In this document: one piece after another, positions 52,609 to 61,961 of the stretch | Numbering within the stretch: position 1 is the first letter of the stretch | Layout: each line of letters begins with the position of its first letter | Assembly (NCBI RefSeq): GCF_003610895.1 | Contig: NZ_MCAS01000013.1 | Location: 92,297 to 156,296 of the forward strand | Direction of reading: 5' to 3' | DNA: 64,000 nt | Source of the DNA: Paraburkholderia fungorum | Lineage (GTDB): Bacteria; Pseudomonadota; Gammaproteobacteria; Burkholderiales; Burkholderiaceae | The notes under the pieces: model-generated | The model's database searches: none | What the model was told of the DNA's origin: nothing | Seen by the model: only the letters and a program-made list of their open reading frames with translations | Made by a program: the position numbers and the translations under genes

Positions 52609-53184
52609 ATGCTGCGTGTTCTTCTCGTTACCGATACCGACAAGCCGATAGGCGATCTGCGCGACGCCCTCGCACGACTTGGCTACGAGATGCTGGCCGG
52701 CACGGCGACACCGCAAGCGCTGCACCGCGTCGTGCAGAGCGAACGGCCAGACGTGATCATCATCGACACGGAATCGCCGTCGCGCGACACGCTCGAACAA
52801 CTCGCGGTCATGAACGCCACGGCGCCACGTCCGGTGCTGATGTTTAGTCACGACGCGAATCAGCAGTTGATCCGCGACGCGGTCGGTGCGGGGGTCACCG
52901 CCTATCTCGTCGAAGGTCTGGCCACAGAACGGCTCGCGCCGATTCTCGAAGTGGCGCTCGCACGGTTTGCGCAGGAGTCGCAGTTGCGTGAGCGCCTCGC
53001 GCAAGTCGAGAGCGAACTCACCGAACGCAAGCTGATCGATCGCGCCAAACGCCTGCTGATGGATCAACTGAAGATCACCGAACACGCTGCGTATGCCAAC
53101 CTGCGCAAGCGCGCAATGAACCAGGGCGTCAAACTCGCCGAAGTCGCGCGTGCCGTCATCGCGTCGGCGGATTCGCTCAAATGA
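52609..53184 (+). CDS. nasT: NasT-type ANTAR response regulator
   Basis: A 191-residue antitermination protein: an atypical receiver (MLRVLLVTDTDKPIGDLRDA, IIIDTESPSRDTLEQLAVM), a coiled-coil linker (ESQLRERLAQVESELTERK) and the RNA-binding ANTAR domain (LIDRAKRLLMDQLKITEHAA, YANLRKRAMNQGVKLAEVAR). NasT binds leader RNA to allow nitrate/nitrite assimilation genes to be read through. It precedes nasS by 10 bp. No clear ribosome site before ATG 52609. Confidence 0.9.
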   Translation: MLRVLLVTDTDKPIGDLRDALARLGYEMLAGTATPQALHRVVQSERPDVIIIDTESPSRDTLEQLAVMNATAPRPVLMFSHDANQQLIRDAVGAGVTAYLVEGLATERLAPILEVALARFAQESQLRERLAQVESELTERKLIDRAKRLLMDQLKITEHAAYANLRKRAMNQGVKLAEVARAVIASADSLK

Positions 53185-53194
53185 AGCGCCGCTC

Positions 53195-54346
53195 ATGAAC
53201 TCTGCCACTCCTCTATCCTCATCGCCCGCGCCTGCGCCGCTCGAGAAAACCCATCTCCGGCTCGGTTTTGTTGCACTGTCCGACGCCGCGCCGCTCATCG
53301 CCGCCAAGCTGCTCGAATTCGGCCACGCGCATGGATTGACGCTGGAGTTGTGCCGCCAGCCGTCATGGGCCGCCGTGCGCGACAAACTGCTGTCGGGCGA
53401 TCTCGATGCGGCGCACGTGCTCTACGGTCTCGTCTACGGCGTGCAACTCGGCCTCGGCGGTCCGCAAACGGATATGGCCGTGCTGATGGTGCTCAATCGC
53501 AACGGCCAGGCCATCACGCTGTCAACACGTCTGGCCGACGCATTGGCCGAACACGGCTCCTTGCCCAGGGCTTTGGCCACACTCGGCCGCAAGCCCATCT
53601 TCGCGCAGACCTTCCCCACCGGCACGCACGCGATGTGGCTGCCCTACTGGCTCGCGTCGCAAGGCGTGCATCCGCTGCGCGACACCGAAAGCGTGGTGAT
53701 TCCGCCGCCGCAAATGGTCACGGCGCTCTCCGAAGACAAGCTTGACGGCCTATGCGTCGGCGAACCGTGGAACGCGATGGCGGAGGTGCGCGGCGTCGGC
53801 CGGACGATCGCTTATACGAGCGAGGTGTGGCCCGATCATCCCGAGAAAGTGCTGGCGTGCCGGCGAGATTTTGTCAGCGCAAATCCGAATACCGCGCGCG
53901 CGCTCGTGCAGACAATGCTTGAAGCCTGCCGCTGGCTCGACGGTGCAGGGCATCGCGAGGAGATTGCACACTGGCTCGCACGGCCCGAATTTATCGGCAT
54001 CGACGAAGCCCTGATCGCGGCGCGCTTTGGCAACGAAATCGCGGCCTCGGCACCGCATGGCCTGCCCGTGCGATTCTTCGACAACGGCGCCGTGAACTAC
54101 CCGCATGCCGCCGAAGGCGCCTGGTTCCTCACGCAATTCGAACGCTGGGGCATGATCGACCCACGCGCGGATTACGCGGAAATCGCGGCGCAGATCAATC
54201 AGACGCAGTTGTATCGCGAAGCAGCCGCGCGTGTCGGCGTCGCACTGCCCGGCAGCGAACATTCCCAGGTGTTGGTGGACGGTAAGGTGTGGGGTAGCGA
54301 GACGATACCCGAGGCCTACGCGCGCAGCTTCAGGATCCGCGCATAG
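53195..54346 (+). CDS. nasS: NasS-type nitrate/nitrite sensor (NrtA-like, cytoplasmic)
   Basis: A 383-residue periplasmic-binding-protein fold without signal peptide or lipobox, which separates NasS from transport protein NrtA. LRLGFVALSDAAPLIAAKLL opens the domain, with LSGDLDAAHVLYGLVYGVQL and ALSEDKLDGLCVGEPWNAMA later. NasS sequesters NasT until nitrate is present. ATG 53195 (MNSATPLSSS) follows the nasT stop. The nitrate assimilation genes expected downstream are missing: the next gene is on the opposite strand. Confidence 0.9.
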   Translation: MNSATPLSSSPAPAPLEKTHLRLGFVALSDAAPLIAAKLLEFGHAHGLTLELCRQPSWAAVRDKLLSGDLDAAHVLYGLVYGVQLGLGGPQTDMAVLMVLNRNGQAITLSTRLADALAEHGSLPRALATLGRKPIFAQTFPTGTHAMWLPYWLASQGVHPLRDTESVVIPPPQMVTALSEDKLDGLCVGEPWNAMAEVRGVGRTIAYTSEVWPDHPEKVLACRRDFVSANPNTARALVQTMLEACRWLDGAGHREEIAHWLARPEFIGIDEALIAARFGNEIAASAPHGLPVRFFDNGAVNYPHAAEGAWFLTQFERWGMIDPRADYAEIAAQINQTQLYREAAARVGVALPGSEHSQVLVDGKVWGSETIPEAYARSFRIRA

Positions 54347-54368
54347 CGTTGCCGCCCGAGCATGAGCC

Positions 54369-55793
54369 TCACGCGGCCATGGCCTTTAGCGCCGGAAACT
54401 GCACGCTGACCACGAGCCCACCGCCAGGCGCATCGCTCAGCGCAATCAACGCGCCGTGCACGCGCGCGATTTCCAGCACGATCGACAAACCCAGGCCGCT
54501 GCCCTCAACCGCCTGGGTTGCTTCGCTACGATAGAAGCGTTCAAAAACCGCATCGCGCTCGCCAACGGCAATCCCCGGTCCGTTGTCGATCACCTGCAGC
54601 AGCGCTTGCCCAGCTTCGCATGCAACGCGCACGGTAATCACCGCGCCATCGCCCGAATAACGAATCGCATTGTCGATCAGATTGCCGACCAGTTCCGCCA
54701 GCAGATCGGTCTGCCCCATCACGTCGATACGCACGTCCTGTTCGAAGCCGAGATCGATGCCACGCGAGCGCGCCACCGGCGACCAGTCGAGCGTCACGCT
54801 GCGCGCCACCTTATGCAGCGGCACAGCGCCATGCTTGACCGTATAACCGCTGTCCGCATCGAGCCGTGAGAGCGACAGCAACTGCTGGACAATGCGCACC
54901 GCCTGCTGCACCGCCCGATTCAGCCGCCGCAGATGCACGCCTTGCCGGCGATTGCCGTTCGACGTTTCTTCACCGCCGTCGATATCGCGCAGCGCCAGCT
55001 CCGACTCGGCCTGAATGATCGCGAGCGGCGTTTTCAGCTGATGCGCGGCGTCGTTGAAAAATCGCCGGCGTGACAACTGCATCAACTGTGTGCGGCCAAT
55101 GTACTGATTGATCGAATCGACCAGCGGTGCGACTTCGCTCGGCAAGCCCACCGTATCGAGCGGCGTCGGATCGTTTTCGGCACGTGCGGCGACTTTGGCC
55201 GACAAGCGGTTGAGCGGCCGCAAGCCTCGCGCAACCCCCAGCCACACGATGCCCAGCGCGAGCACCACCAGCAGGAACTCCTGTTGCAACGAGCCGATCA
55301 GGATCTCGCGCGCCAGCGCCTGGCGCTGCTCGATCGTTTCGCCGACCCGCACCAGCACCACGCGCGTTTGCGCGCTCGGCACGTCATGGACCGGCAGCCG
55401 CAACATCGCGATGCGCAGCGGACGGCCACGAAACGTGTCGTCGTAAAACTGCACGCTGTAAAGATCCGCGGACGCCGTCGTACCTGACGGCAGATCCGGA
55501 TAGCCAGTCACCACCCGGCCGCCCTCCTCGCGAATCTGGTAGTAGATGTTGCCGCCGCCGTTGGATTCGAACATCTCCAGCGCGAGATACGGGAGATCGA
55601 CTTCGATCTGAGCATCGCGCAACCGGATGCCGTCGCGGATCGAGCGCAGCGAAAACTCCAGAGTGCGATCGAAGGCCGCATGCGCCGCGTTCATGGCACG
55701 TTGATACGTGAGCCATGCATCGAAAGCGAGCAGCAAAAGCAGCGGCAGCAACAACCAGAGGGCAACGCGAACGCGCAGATTTGGCCGCGTCAT
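54369..55793 (-). CDS. TctE-like sensor histidine kinase
   Basis: A 474-residue two-TM kinase (TM1 VALWLLLPLLLLLAFDAWL, TM2 EFLLVVLALGIVWLGVARGL) with a periplasmic domain of about 130 residues. The H-box is RRFFNDAAHQLKTPLAIIQA, the N-box LIDNAIRYSG, the G1 box VIDNGPGIAV and the G2 box EGSGLGLSIVLEI. It has the TctE N-terminal sensor layout (2CSK_N), so an external small molecule, likely carried by the divergent ABC system, may be sensed. It is 3 bp downstream of its response regulator gene. Confidence 0.9.
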   Translation of the reverse strand: MTRPNLRVRVALWLLLPLLLLLAFDAWLTYQRAMNAAHAAFDRTLEFSLRSIRDGIRLRDAQIEVDLPYLALEMFESNGGGNIYYQIREEGGRVVTGYPDLPSGTTASADLYSVQFYDDTFRGRPLRIAMLRLPVHDVPSAQTRVVLVRVGETIEQRQALAREILIGSLQQEFLLVVLALGIVWLGVARGLRPLNRLSAKVAARAENDPTPLDTVGLPSEVAPLVDSINQYIGRTQLMQLSRRRFFNDAAHQLKTPLAIIQAESELALRDIDGGEETSNGNRRQGVHLRRLNRAVQQAVRIVQQLLSLSRLDADSGYTVKHGAVPLHKVARSVTLDWSPVARSRGIDLGFEQDVRIDVMGQTDLLAELVGNLIDNAIRYSGDGAVITVRVACEAGQALLQVIDNGPGIAVGERDAVFERFYRSEATQAVEGSGLGLSIVLEIARVHGALIALSDAPGGGLVVSVQFPALKAMAA

Positions 55794-55796
55794 GCG

Positions 55797-56468
55797 TCAC
55801 GCGTCCTTCGCTTCGAGCAGATAGCCGAGCCCGCGCAATGTCACGATGCCGACGGAACTGCGCTCGAGTTTCTTGCGCAGGCGGTGCACATAGATTTCGA
55901 TGGCATCGGCATTCACCGACTCATCGAGCCCGAAGATCTTCTCCGAGAGCGTGTCCTTGTTGATTGCGCGGCCGTTGCGCAGGATCAGCACTTCGAGCAC
56001 CGAACGTTCGCGCGGCGTCAGCGCGAGCGGCTCGCCGTCGAGCGTGAAGCCGCGGTCGACGCTGTCGTAGAGCAGCGTGCCGCACTGCGCATGCAGCGGC
56101 TCCTGACCGTGACTGCGGCGCAGCAGCGCCCGGGCGCGCGCTTCGAGTTCAGTGAGCGCAAAAGGCTTGGCGAGGTAATCGTCGGCGCCGAGGTCGAGAC
56201 CGCGCACACGCTCTTCAACCGAGCCATGCGCGGTCAGCATCAATACCGGCACCGCGTTGCGCCGCGCGCGCAAGCGGCGCAACACTTCGAGGCCGTCGAG
56301 CTTCGGCAAACCGATATCGAGAATCACCAGTGCGTAGTCTTGCGTGCGCAAAACGTGGTCGGCCGACTCGCCGTCATGCATGCAGTCGACGGTGAGTTTC
56401 GCGCTGGTCAGCGCGTCGGTCAGCGAGCGGGAAAGGATCGGATTGTCTTCGACGAGCAGCACACGCAT
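55797..56468 (-). CDS. TctD-like OmpR-family response regulator
   Basis: A 223-residue regulator: receiver MRVLLVEDNPILSRSLTDAL with phospho-acceptor Asp in LVILDIGLPKLDG, Lys in DYLAKPF, and an OmpR/PhoB winged helix (FTLDGEPLALTPRERSVLEV, LSEKIFGLDESVNADAIEIY then VHRLRKKLE). ATG 56468 fits exactly the standard start. It is divergent from the ABC transporter genes with 139 bp between starts, where an 11-bp-spaced direct repeat lies. Predicted to regulate that transporter. Confidence 0.92.
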   Translation of the reverse strand: MRVLLVEDNPILSRSLTDALTSAKLTVDCMHDGESADHVLRTQDYALVILDIGLPKLDGLEVLRRLRARRNAVPVLMLTAHGSVEERVRGLDLGADDYLAKPFALTELEARARALLRRSHGQEPLHAQCGTLLYDSVDRGFTLDGEPLALTPRERSVLEVLILRNGRAINKDTLSEKIFGLDESVNADAIEIYVHRLRKKLERSSVGIVTLRGLGYLLEAKDA

Positions 56469-56535
56469 AAACAGAATCCCAGGGAAATCCATGAGGCGAA
56501 TTCGAGCATTGTGACGCATTTCTTTCGAAAACTGA

Positions 56536-56553
56536 AAGCATTCAGAAAGCACG
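56536..56553. promoter_or_regulatory. Direct-repeat box for an OmpR-type regulator
   Basis: GAAAGCA at 56536-56542 and 56547-56553, exactly 11 bp (one helical turn) apart. This is the geometry expected for tandem binding of an OmpR-family dimer. It is 55 bp upstream of the binding-protein gene. Confidence 0.5.
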
Positions 56554-56607
56554 CTTCTCTTACCATTCGCCTACACAAAACAAACACAGTGTTTTCTGGA
56601 GGAAGAC

Positions 56608-57696
56608 GTGCAAATCTCTTTGAAGTATCTCGCCGTAGCCGTTGCATTCGCCGCAAACCCAGTATGGGCGGCCTTTCCTGCCGGTTATCCCAGCGACTAC
56701 CAGGCCACCGTCGACGGGGCCAAGAAGGAAGGCAAGCTGATCGTCTACTCGGTCACGGACACCGCCCTCGTGCGCCCGCTCATCAAGGATTTTGAAAGCT
56801 TGTATGGCATCAAGGTCGAATACAACGACATGAACAGCACCGAGCTGTACAACCGCTACATCAGCGAAAACGCGGCCAGCAGCACCAGCGCCGACGTGCT
56901 GTGGAGCTCGGCAATGGACCTGCAGGTCAAGCTCGTCAACGACGGTCTGATGGCGAGCTACGAATCGCCCGAAGCGAAGCAGTTGCCGCAGTGGGCGCAA
57001 TACCAGAAGCAGGCGTACGGCACCACGTACGAACCTCTTGCGATCGTCTACAACAAGCGCCTGCTGCCGGCCGGCGAAGTGCCACAAACGCGCGCCGATC
57101 TGATCAAACTGCTGCAGAACAAGCCCGATCAGTTCAAAGGCAAGGTCACGACTTACGACATCGAGAAATCAGGCGTCGGCTTCAACTATCTGACGCAAGA
57201 CGCGCGCGTCAATCCGCAGGTCACGTGGGACCTCGTGAAAGCCATGGGCGCAACCGGCCCGAAGCTGCAATCGAGCACCGGCGCGATGATGGAGCGCATT
57301 TCGTCGGGTGAAAACCTGATCGGCTACAACATTCTCGGTTCGTACGCGCTCACCAAAGCGAAGAAAGACCCGTCGATCGGCTACGTCTATCCGAAGGACT
57401 ACACCCTCGTGGTGAGCCGCCTCGTGACGATTTCGAAGAAGGCGCAAAGCCCCAACGCGGCGAAGCTGTGGGTCGACTATCTGCTGTCGCAACGCGGTCA
57501 GACCCTGCTCGCGAACCAGGCCAGCCTGTTCTCGATTCGTGCGGATGTCGACGGCGAAACGTCGATGGCGGGTCTCACAAAGCAGCTTGGCGACTCGCTC
57601 AAACCGATCCCGATCGGCGCCGGCCTGCTGGTCTATCTCGATCAGTCCAAGCGGCTGGAATTCCTCAAGCAATGGCAACAGTCGATCAAGCGCTAA
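56608..57696 (+). CDS. ABC transporter periplasmic substrate-binding protein
   Basis: A 362-residue protein with signal peptide (VQISLKYLAVAVAFAANP, cleavage after VWA). The mature protein belongs to the iron(III)/thiamine/2-aminoethylphosphonate-type binding proteins: GAKKEGKLIVYSVTDTALVR, YGIKVEYNDMNSTELYNRY, SADVLWSSAMDLQVKLVNDG, and AMMERISSGENLIGYNIL. GTG 56608 has a strong GGAGGA site four bases upstream. First gene of the ABC set. Substrate not evident: the Tyr-rich iron ligands of FbpA are not clear. Confidence 0.88.
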   Translation: MQISLKYLAVAVAFAANPVWAAFPAGYPSDYQATVDGAKKEGKLIVYSVTDTALVRPLIKDFESLYGIKVEYNDMNSTELYNRYISENAASSTSADVLWSSAMDLQVKLVNDGLMASYESPEAKQLPQWAQYQKQAYGTTYEPLAIVYNKRLLPAGEVPQTRADLIKLLQNKPDQFKGKVTTYDIEKSGVGFNYLTQDARVNPQVTWDLVKAMGATGPKLQSSTGAMMERISSGENLIGYNILGSYALTKAKKDPSIGYVYPKDYTLVVSRLVTISKKAQSPNAAKLWVDYLLSQRGQTLLANQASLFSIRADVDGETSMAGLTKQLGDSLKPIPIGAGLLVYLDQSKRLEFLKQWQQSIKR

Positions 57697-57796
57697 ACCT
57701 CGACTGACCTGACGGCGTGCGCGCCGACACGCGCGCACGCCCCACCTTCTTCCACCACCTGTCGATATGCGGCTTTCACGCTGCAGGGGGACACTC

Positions 57797-59566
57797 ATGC
57801 TTTCCACTAGCGCAACCGGACACCGCGATGCACCACCACGCGCGGCCGACGGCGGCACGATAGGCGCGCTGCCGCGCGGCGCTCTGCAGCCGTTTGCGGG
57901 GCTGCTGCGCTGGCTCGTCGTCGCGGTGCTGACCGTCGCGGTGGCGCTGCCGCTCGGCTTCATTCTGCTTCAGAGCGTGCTGAACGCACCGTTCTTCGAC
58001 GCGAAACGCACATTCGGTCTTACCGGCTTCGAATTCATTTTCAGCGACCCCGACTTCTGGTCAGCGCTGAAAAACTCTTTCATCATCGCGGCCGGGATGC
58101 TGTTCATCTCGATCCCGCTCGGCGGCATTCTCGCGTTCCTGATGGTGCGCACCGACCTGCCCGGGCGCCGCTGGCTCGAACCGCTGCTGCTCACCCCCGT
58201 GTTCGTTTCGCCGATGGTGCTCGCGTTCGGCTACGTGGTCGCGGCCGGCCCGGTCGGTTTCTATTCGGTCTGGTGGAAAGAACTGTTCGGCACGGCCGAG
58301 GCGCCCTGGAGCGTGTACTCGATTCTGGCGATCACGATCATCGTCGGCCTCACGCATGTGCCGCACGTGTACCTGTATTCGTCGGCGGCGCTGCGCAATC
58401 TCGGCTCGGATGTCGAAGAAGCGGCGCGCGTGGCTGGTGCACGGCCGTTTCGCGTCGCACTCGACGTCAGCCTGCCGATGACGCTACCCGCACTGCTGTT
58501 CGCCGGCGTGCTGGTGTTCTTCCTCGGCTTCGAAGTGTTCGGCCTGCCGCTCGTACTCGGCGACCCCGAAGGCCATCTCGTGCTGGCGACGTACCTGTAC
58601 AAGCTCACCAACAAGCTCGGCGTGCCTTCGTATCACCTGATGGCCGCGGTCGCCGTATGCATCGTCGCGATCACCTTCCCGCTGGTGCTGCTGCAACGAC
58701 GCTTGTTAAAGAGTGCGAACCGCTTCGTCACGGTCAAGGGGAAAGCGGGCCGTCAAACTGTCTTGCCGCTCGGCGCATGGCGTTGGGTTGCGCTCGGCAT
58801 CGTCGCGCTGTGGCTGCTGCTCACCGTGTTCGTGCCGCTTTCCGGCATCACGCTGCGCGCGTTCGTCACCAACTGGGGCGAAGGGGTGAATCTGGCCGAC
58901 GTACTAACGCTCGCCAACTTCACCGAACTGTTCGAACAGGATAACCTGGTCCGCGCGATTCTCAACACGCTCGGCATCGGCGTGCTCGGCGGTGCGCTCG
59001 CCGTCGGCTTCTATTCGCTGGTCGCCTTTGCCGGCCATCGCCGCAACGACTGGGCCACGCGCCTGCTCGATTACCTCGTGCTGCTGCCGCGCGCGGTGCC
59101 CGGCCTGCTCGCCGGTCTTGCGTTCCTGTGGATCTTCCTCTTCGTGCCGGGCCTGAAGGAGTTGAAGAACTCCATGTGGAGCATCTGGATCGCGTACACG
59201 GTCGTGTGGCTCGCGTACGGCATGCGCCTGATTCAAAGCGCGCTGCTGCAGGTCGGCCCTGAACTCGAAGAAGCGGGCCGCAGCGTCGGCGGCACGCGCA
59301 CGCGCGTCAGTCTCGACGTGACGCTGCCGCTGGTGCGTTTCGGCCTGCTCGCGGCGTGGCTCCTGATCTTCATGATCTTCGAGCGCGAATACTCGACTGC
59401 GGTCTATCTGCTCTCGCCCGGCACTGAAGTGATCGGCGCGCTGCTGGTGTCGCTGTGGGCGACCGGCGCGGTCGATCAGGTCGCGGCGCTTTCTGTCATC
59501 AACATCGCGATGGTCGGCGCCGGACTCGGCGTCGCCCTGCGCTTCGGAGTGAAATTGCATGGATAA
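57797..59566 (+). CDS. ABC transporter fused permease (two BPD_transp_1 domains)
   Basis: A 589-residue permease of the FbpB/AfuB type, with two six-TM halves each bearing the EAA loop: EEAARVAGARPFRVALDVSL in the first half and EEAGRSVGGTRTRVSLDVTL in the second. Both contact the same ATPase. An N-terminal tail of about 35 residues is polar. ATG 57797 has GGGGGA six bases upstream; the open frame to 57767 is not needed. Its last codons overlap the ATPase gene by 8 bp. Confidence 0.92.
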   Translation: MLSTSATGHRDAPPRAADGGTIGALPRGALQPFAGLLRWLVVAVLTVAVALPLGFILLQSVLNAPFFDAKRTFGLTGFEFIFSDPDFWSALKNSFIIAAGMLFISIPLGGILAFLMVRTDLPGRRWLEPLLLTPVFVSPMVLAFGYVVAAGPVGFYSVWWKELFGTAEAPWSVYSILAITIIVGLTHVPHVYLYSSAALRNLGSDVEEAARVAGARPFRVALDVSLPMTLPALLFAGVLVFFLGFEVFGLPLVLGDPEGHLVLATYLYKLTNKLGVPSYHLMAAVAVCIVAITFPLVLLQRRLLKSANRFVTVKGKAGRQTVLPLGAWRWVALGIVALWLLLTVFVPLSGITLRAFVTNWGEGVNLADVLTLANFTELFEQDNLVRAILNTLGIGVLGGALAVGFYSLVAFAGHRRNDWATRLLDYLVLLPRAVPGLLAGLAFLWIFLFVPGLKELKNSMWSIWIAYTVVWLAYGMRLIQSALLQVGPELEEAGRSVGGTRTRVSLDVTLPLVRFGLLAAWLLIFMIFEREYSTAVYLLSPGTEVIGALLVSLWATGAVDQVAALSVINIAMVGAGLGVALRFGVKLHG

Positions 59567-60626
59567 GCTCTCGGTCGACAATCTGTTTCTCAGCTATGGC
59601 GACAACCCGATCCTGAAGGGCGTGTCGTTCGAACTGAACCCCGGCGAAGTGGTGTGCCTGCTGGGCGCATCGGGCAGCGGCAAGACCACTCTGCTGCGCG
59701 CTGTCGCGGGGCTCGAGCAACCTTCCTCGGGCCGCATCGAACTCGACGGCAAGGTGTTCTTCGACGGCGCGGCCAAGGTCGATCTGCCGGTCGAGCAACG
59801 CTCGCTAGGCCTCGTGTTTCAGTCGTATGCGCTGTGGCCGCATCGCACGGTAGCGGACAACGTCGGCTACGGATTAAAGCTGCGGCGTGTCTCAGCCGCC
59901 GAGCAAAAGAAACGTGTGCAGGCCGCACTCGACCAGCTCGGCCTCGGTCATCTCGCCGCGCGTTACCCGTATCAGCTTTCCGGCGGCCAGCAACAGCGTG
60001 TGGCGATTGCCCGGGCTCTGGTCTACAACCCGCCCGTGATTCTGCTCGACGAGCCGTTGTCGAATCTCGACGCCAAGCTGCGCGAAGAAGCGCGTGCCTG
60101 GTTGCGCGAACTGATCGTTTCGCTGGGCCTGTCCGCCTTGTGCGTCACGCACGATCAGACGGAGGCCATGGCGATGTCCGACCGCATTCTTCTGCTGCGC
60201 AATGGCCGCATCGAACAGGAAGGCACGCCCGCCGATCTGTATGGCGCGCCCCGCTCGCTCTACACGGCCGAGTTCATGGGCAGCAACAACCGCATCGACG
60301 CGCGCGTTGCCGCGGTCGACGGCGAACGCGTGACGCTGGCCGGCGACGGCTGGCAGCTGCAGGCCCAGGCGCGTGAAGCGCTCAGCACCGGACAGAACGC
60401 ACAGGCCGTGATTCGCCTTGAGCGCGTGCAGGTCGCGGACGGTCCTGGCGCGAACCGCCTCGAAGCCGACCTGATTACCTCGATGTATCTCGGCGACCGC
60501 TGGGAATACCTGTTCCATTGCGGCGATCTGCGCCTGCGTGCCTTCGGCCACGTGCCGCGCGCGGCCGGCCGTCACTGGATCGAATTCCCCGCCAACGACT
60601 GCTGGGCCTTCGCACAGGCGAGCTGA
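59559..60626 (+). CDS. ABC transporter ATP-binding protein (FbpC/PotA-like)
   Basis: A 355-residue ATPase: Walker A LLGASGSGKTTLLRAVAG, Q-loop VFQSYALWPHRTV, signature LSGGQQQRVAIARAL, Walker B ILLDEPLSNLD, and the H-switch VTHDQTEAMAMSD. A C-terminal TOBE domain (RLEADLITSMYLGDRWEY) follows. The start overlaps the permease 3' end by 8 bp, so translation is coupled. It completes one importer with the binding protein and fused permease. Confidence 0.94.
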   Translation: MDKLSVDNLFLSYGDNPILKGVSFELNPGEVVCLLGASGSGKTTLLRAVAGLEQPSSGRIELDGKVFFDGAAKVDLPVEQRSLGLVFQSYALWPHRTVADNVGYGLKLRRVSAAEQKKRVQAALDQLGLGHLAARYPYQLSGGQQQRVAIARALVYNPPVILLDEPLSNLDAKLREEARAWLRELIVSLGLSALCVTHDQTEAMAMSDRILLLRNGRIEQEGTPADLYGAPRSLYTAEFMGSNNRIDARVAAVDGERVTLAGDGWQLQAQAREALSTGQNAQAVIRLERVQVADGPGANRLEADLITSMYLGDRWEYLFHCGDLRLRAFGHVPRAAGRHWIEFPANDCWAFAQAS

Positions 60627-60696
60627 CACCACTTGATAGACCCAGCCGCACCGTATCCCCAACCGAAGTAAAAAAACCAAGCACAGGAGACTGTTG

Positions 60697-61773
60697 ATGA
60701 AGTGGAGTATGACGAAGGCGACCCTTGGCGTGACCTGCGCCGGCCTCGCCGGATTGGCAGCAACGGCGCATGCGCAATCGAGCGTGACCTTGTACGGGAT
60801 CGTCGATGCGGGCGTCGAGTACGTGAATCATGCAAGCAAGGATGGCAGCGCCACGCGTCTCGTCTCGGGCGGCAAGAACACGTCGCGCTGGGGCCTGCGT
60901 GGAGTCGAGGACCTCGGCGGCGGACTGAAGGCCATCTTCCAGTTGGAGAGCGGCATCAACATCGCGAACGGCCAGTTCGACGACAGCACCGGCGCGATCT
61001 TCGACCGCCGCGCCACGATCGGCCTGAAAAACCGCTTCGGGCAAATCACGCTCGGCCGCAATTTCACGACCACCTACGATTACATGCTGCAGTTCGACCC
61101 GATGGGTTACGCGCCGAACTACTCGTGGGCGACGTCATCCACCGCGACGGGTGGCCGCAAGGACGGTCTGTTCTCGCGTTCGTCGAACGCCGTGCGCTAT
61201 GACGGCACGTTCTCCGGCGTCAAGCTCGGCGCCATGTACGGTTTCGGCAACGTGCCGGGCAGCATGAAGTCGAGCTCGAAGTATGACTTCGGTCTGGGCT
61301 ACGAGAATGGTCCGTTCGCTGTCGTCGCCACGTTCGACCGGCAAAACGGCGCCAACGACAGCGTGACGCCTGCGGACACCACCAACTACATTCAAGGCAT
61401 ACACGCAGGTTTGAGCTACGACTTCGGCACGGTGAAGGCCATGGCCGGGTATCGCAACTATCGGCGTACCTTCCACACGGCCGCGCCGACGTTGCGCAGC
61501 GATATGTACTGGCTCGGCGGTCAATACGACGTGACGCCGTTCGTCTCGCTGTTTGCCGCGGTCTACCACCAGGACATCAAGGACGCGAGCGACGCCGATC
61601 CGACGCTGTTCTCACTGCGCGCGCAGTACGCGTTGTCGAAGCGGACGGTACTGTATCTGGCGGGCGGTTATGCGATGGCCAAACATGACAATGCGGTCAG
61701 CCTGTCGCGTGATCTGACCGGCGCGGCGGATACGCAAACGGGTGTGACGGCGGGGCTTCAGCACCGGTTCTGA
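60697..61773 (+). CDS. Gram-negative porin (OmpC-like)
   Basis: A 358-residue outer-membrane porin. Signal peptide ending TAHAQ, then SSVTLYGIVDAGVEYVNHAS, SRWGLRGVEDLGGGLKAIFQ, FDRRATIGLKNRFGQITLGR in successive strands and terminal LQHRF. AGGAG is seven bases before ATG 60697 (the TTG at 60694 is not used). It sits 70 bp after the ABC ATPase gene on the same strand and ends in a strong terminator, so it is likely the outer-membrane entry for the same substrate. Confidence 0.94.
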   Translation: MKWSMTKATLGVTCAGLAGLAATAHAQSSVTLYGIVDAGVEYVNHASKDGSATRLVSGGKNTSRWGLRGVEDLGGGLKAIFQLESGINIANGQFDDSTGAIFDRRATIGLKNRFGQITLGRNFTTTYDYMLQFDPMGYAPNYSWATSSTATGGRKDGLFSRSSNAVRYDGTFSGVKLGAMYGFGNVPGSMKSSSKYDFGLGYENGPFAVVATFDRQNGANDSVTPADTTNYIQGIHAGLSYDFGTVKAMAGYRNYRRTFHTAAPTLRSDMYWLGGQYDVTPFVSLFAAVYHQDIKDASDADPTLFSLRAQYALSKRTVLYLAGGYAMAKHDNAVSLSRDLTGAADTQTGVTAGLQHRF

Positions 61774-61821
61774 AACATCGGGAGCACATGAAACATCCAG
61801 AACGCTAAAGCATCTACAGCG

Positions 61822-61864
61822 GAGCGAGGCGTGGCGAAGATTGATCCTTCGGCACGCCTCGCTC
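61822..61864 (+). terminator. Rho-independent terminator after the porin
   Basis: GAGCGAGGCGTG pairs with CACGCCTCGCTC. An inner CGAAG/CTTCG pair extends the stem. T-rich GTTTGTTTTC follows. It closes the ABC importer and porin transcription unit. Confidence 0.8.
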
Positions 61865-61961
61865 GTTTGTTTTCATATAGACCCACACCACCCAATAACC
61901 TAGAATAAATCGAACAGTCCTAACGAACTCTAGCTGCGAACCTGCCAACAGGAGCAATGCC

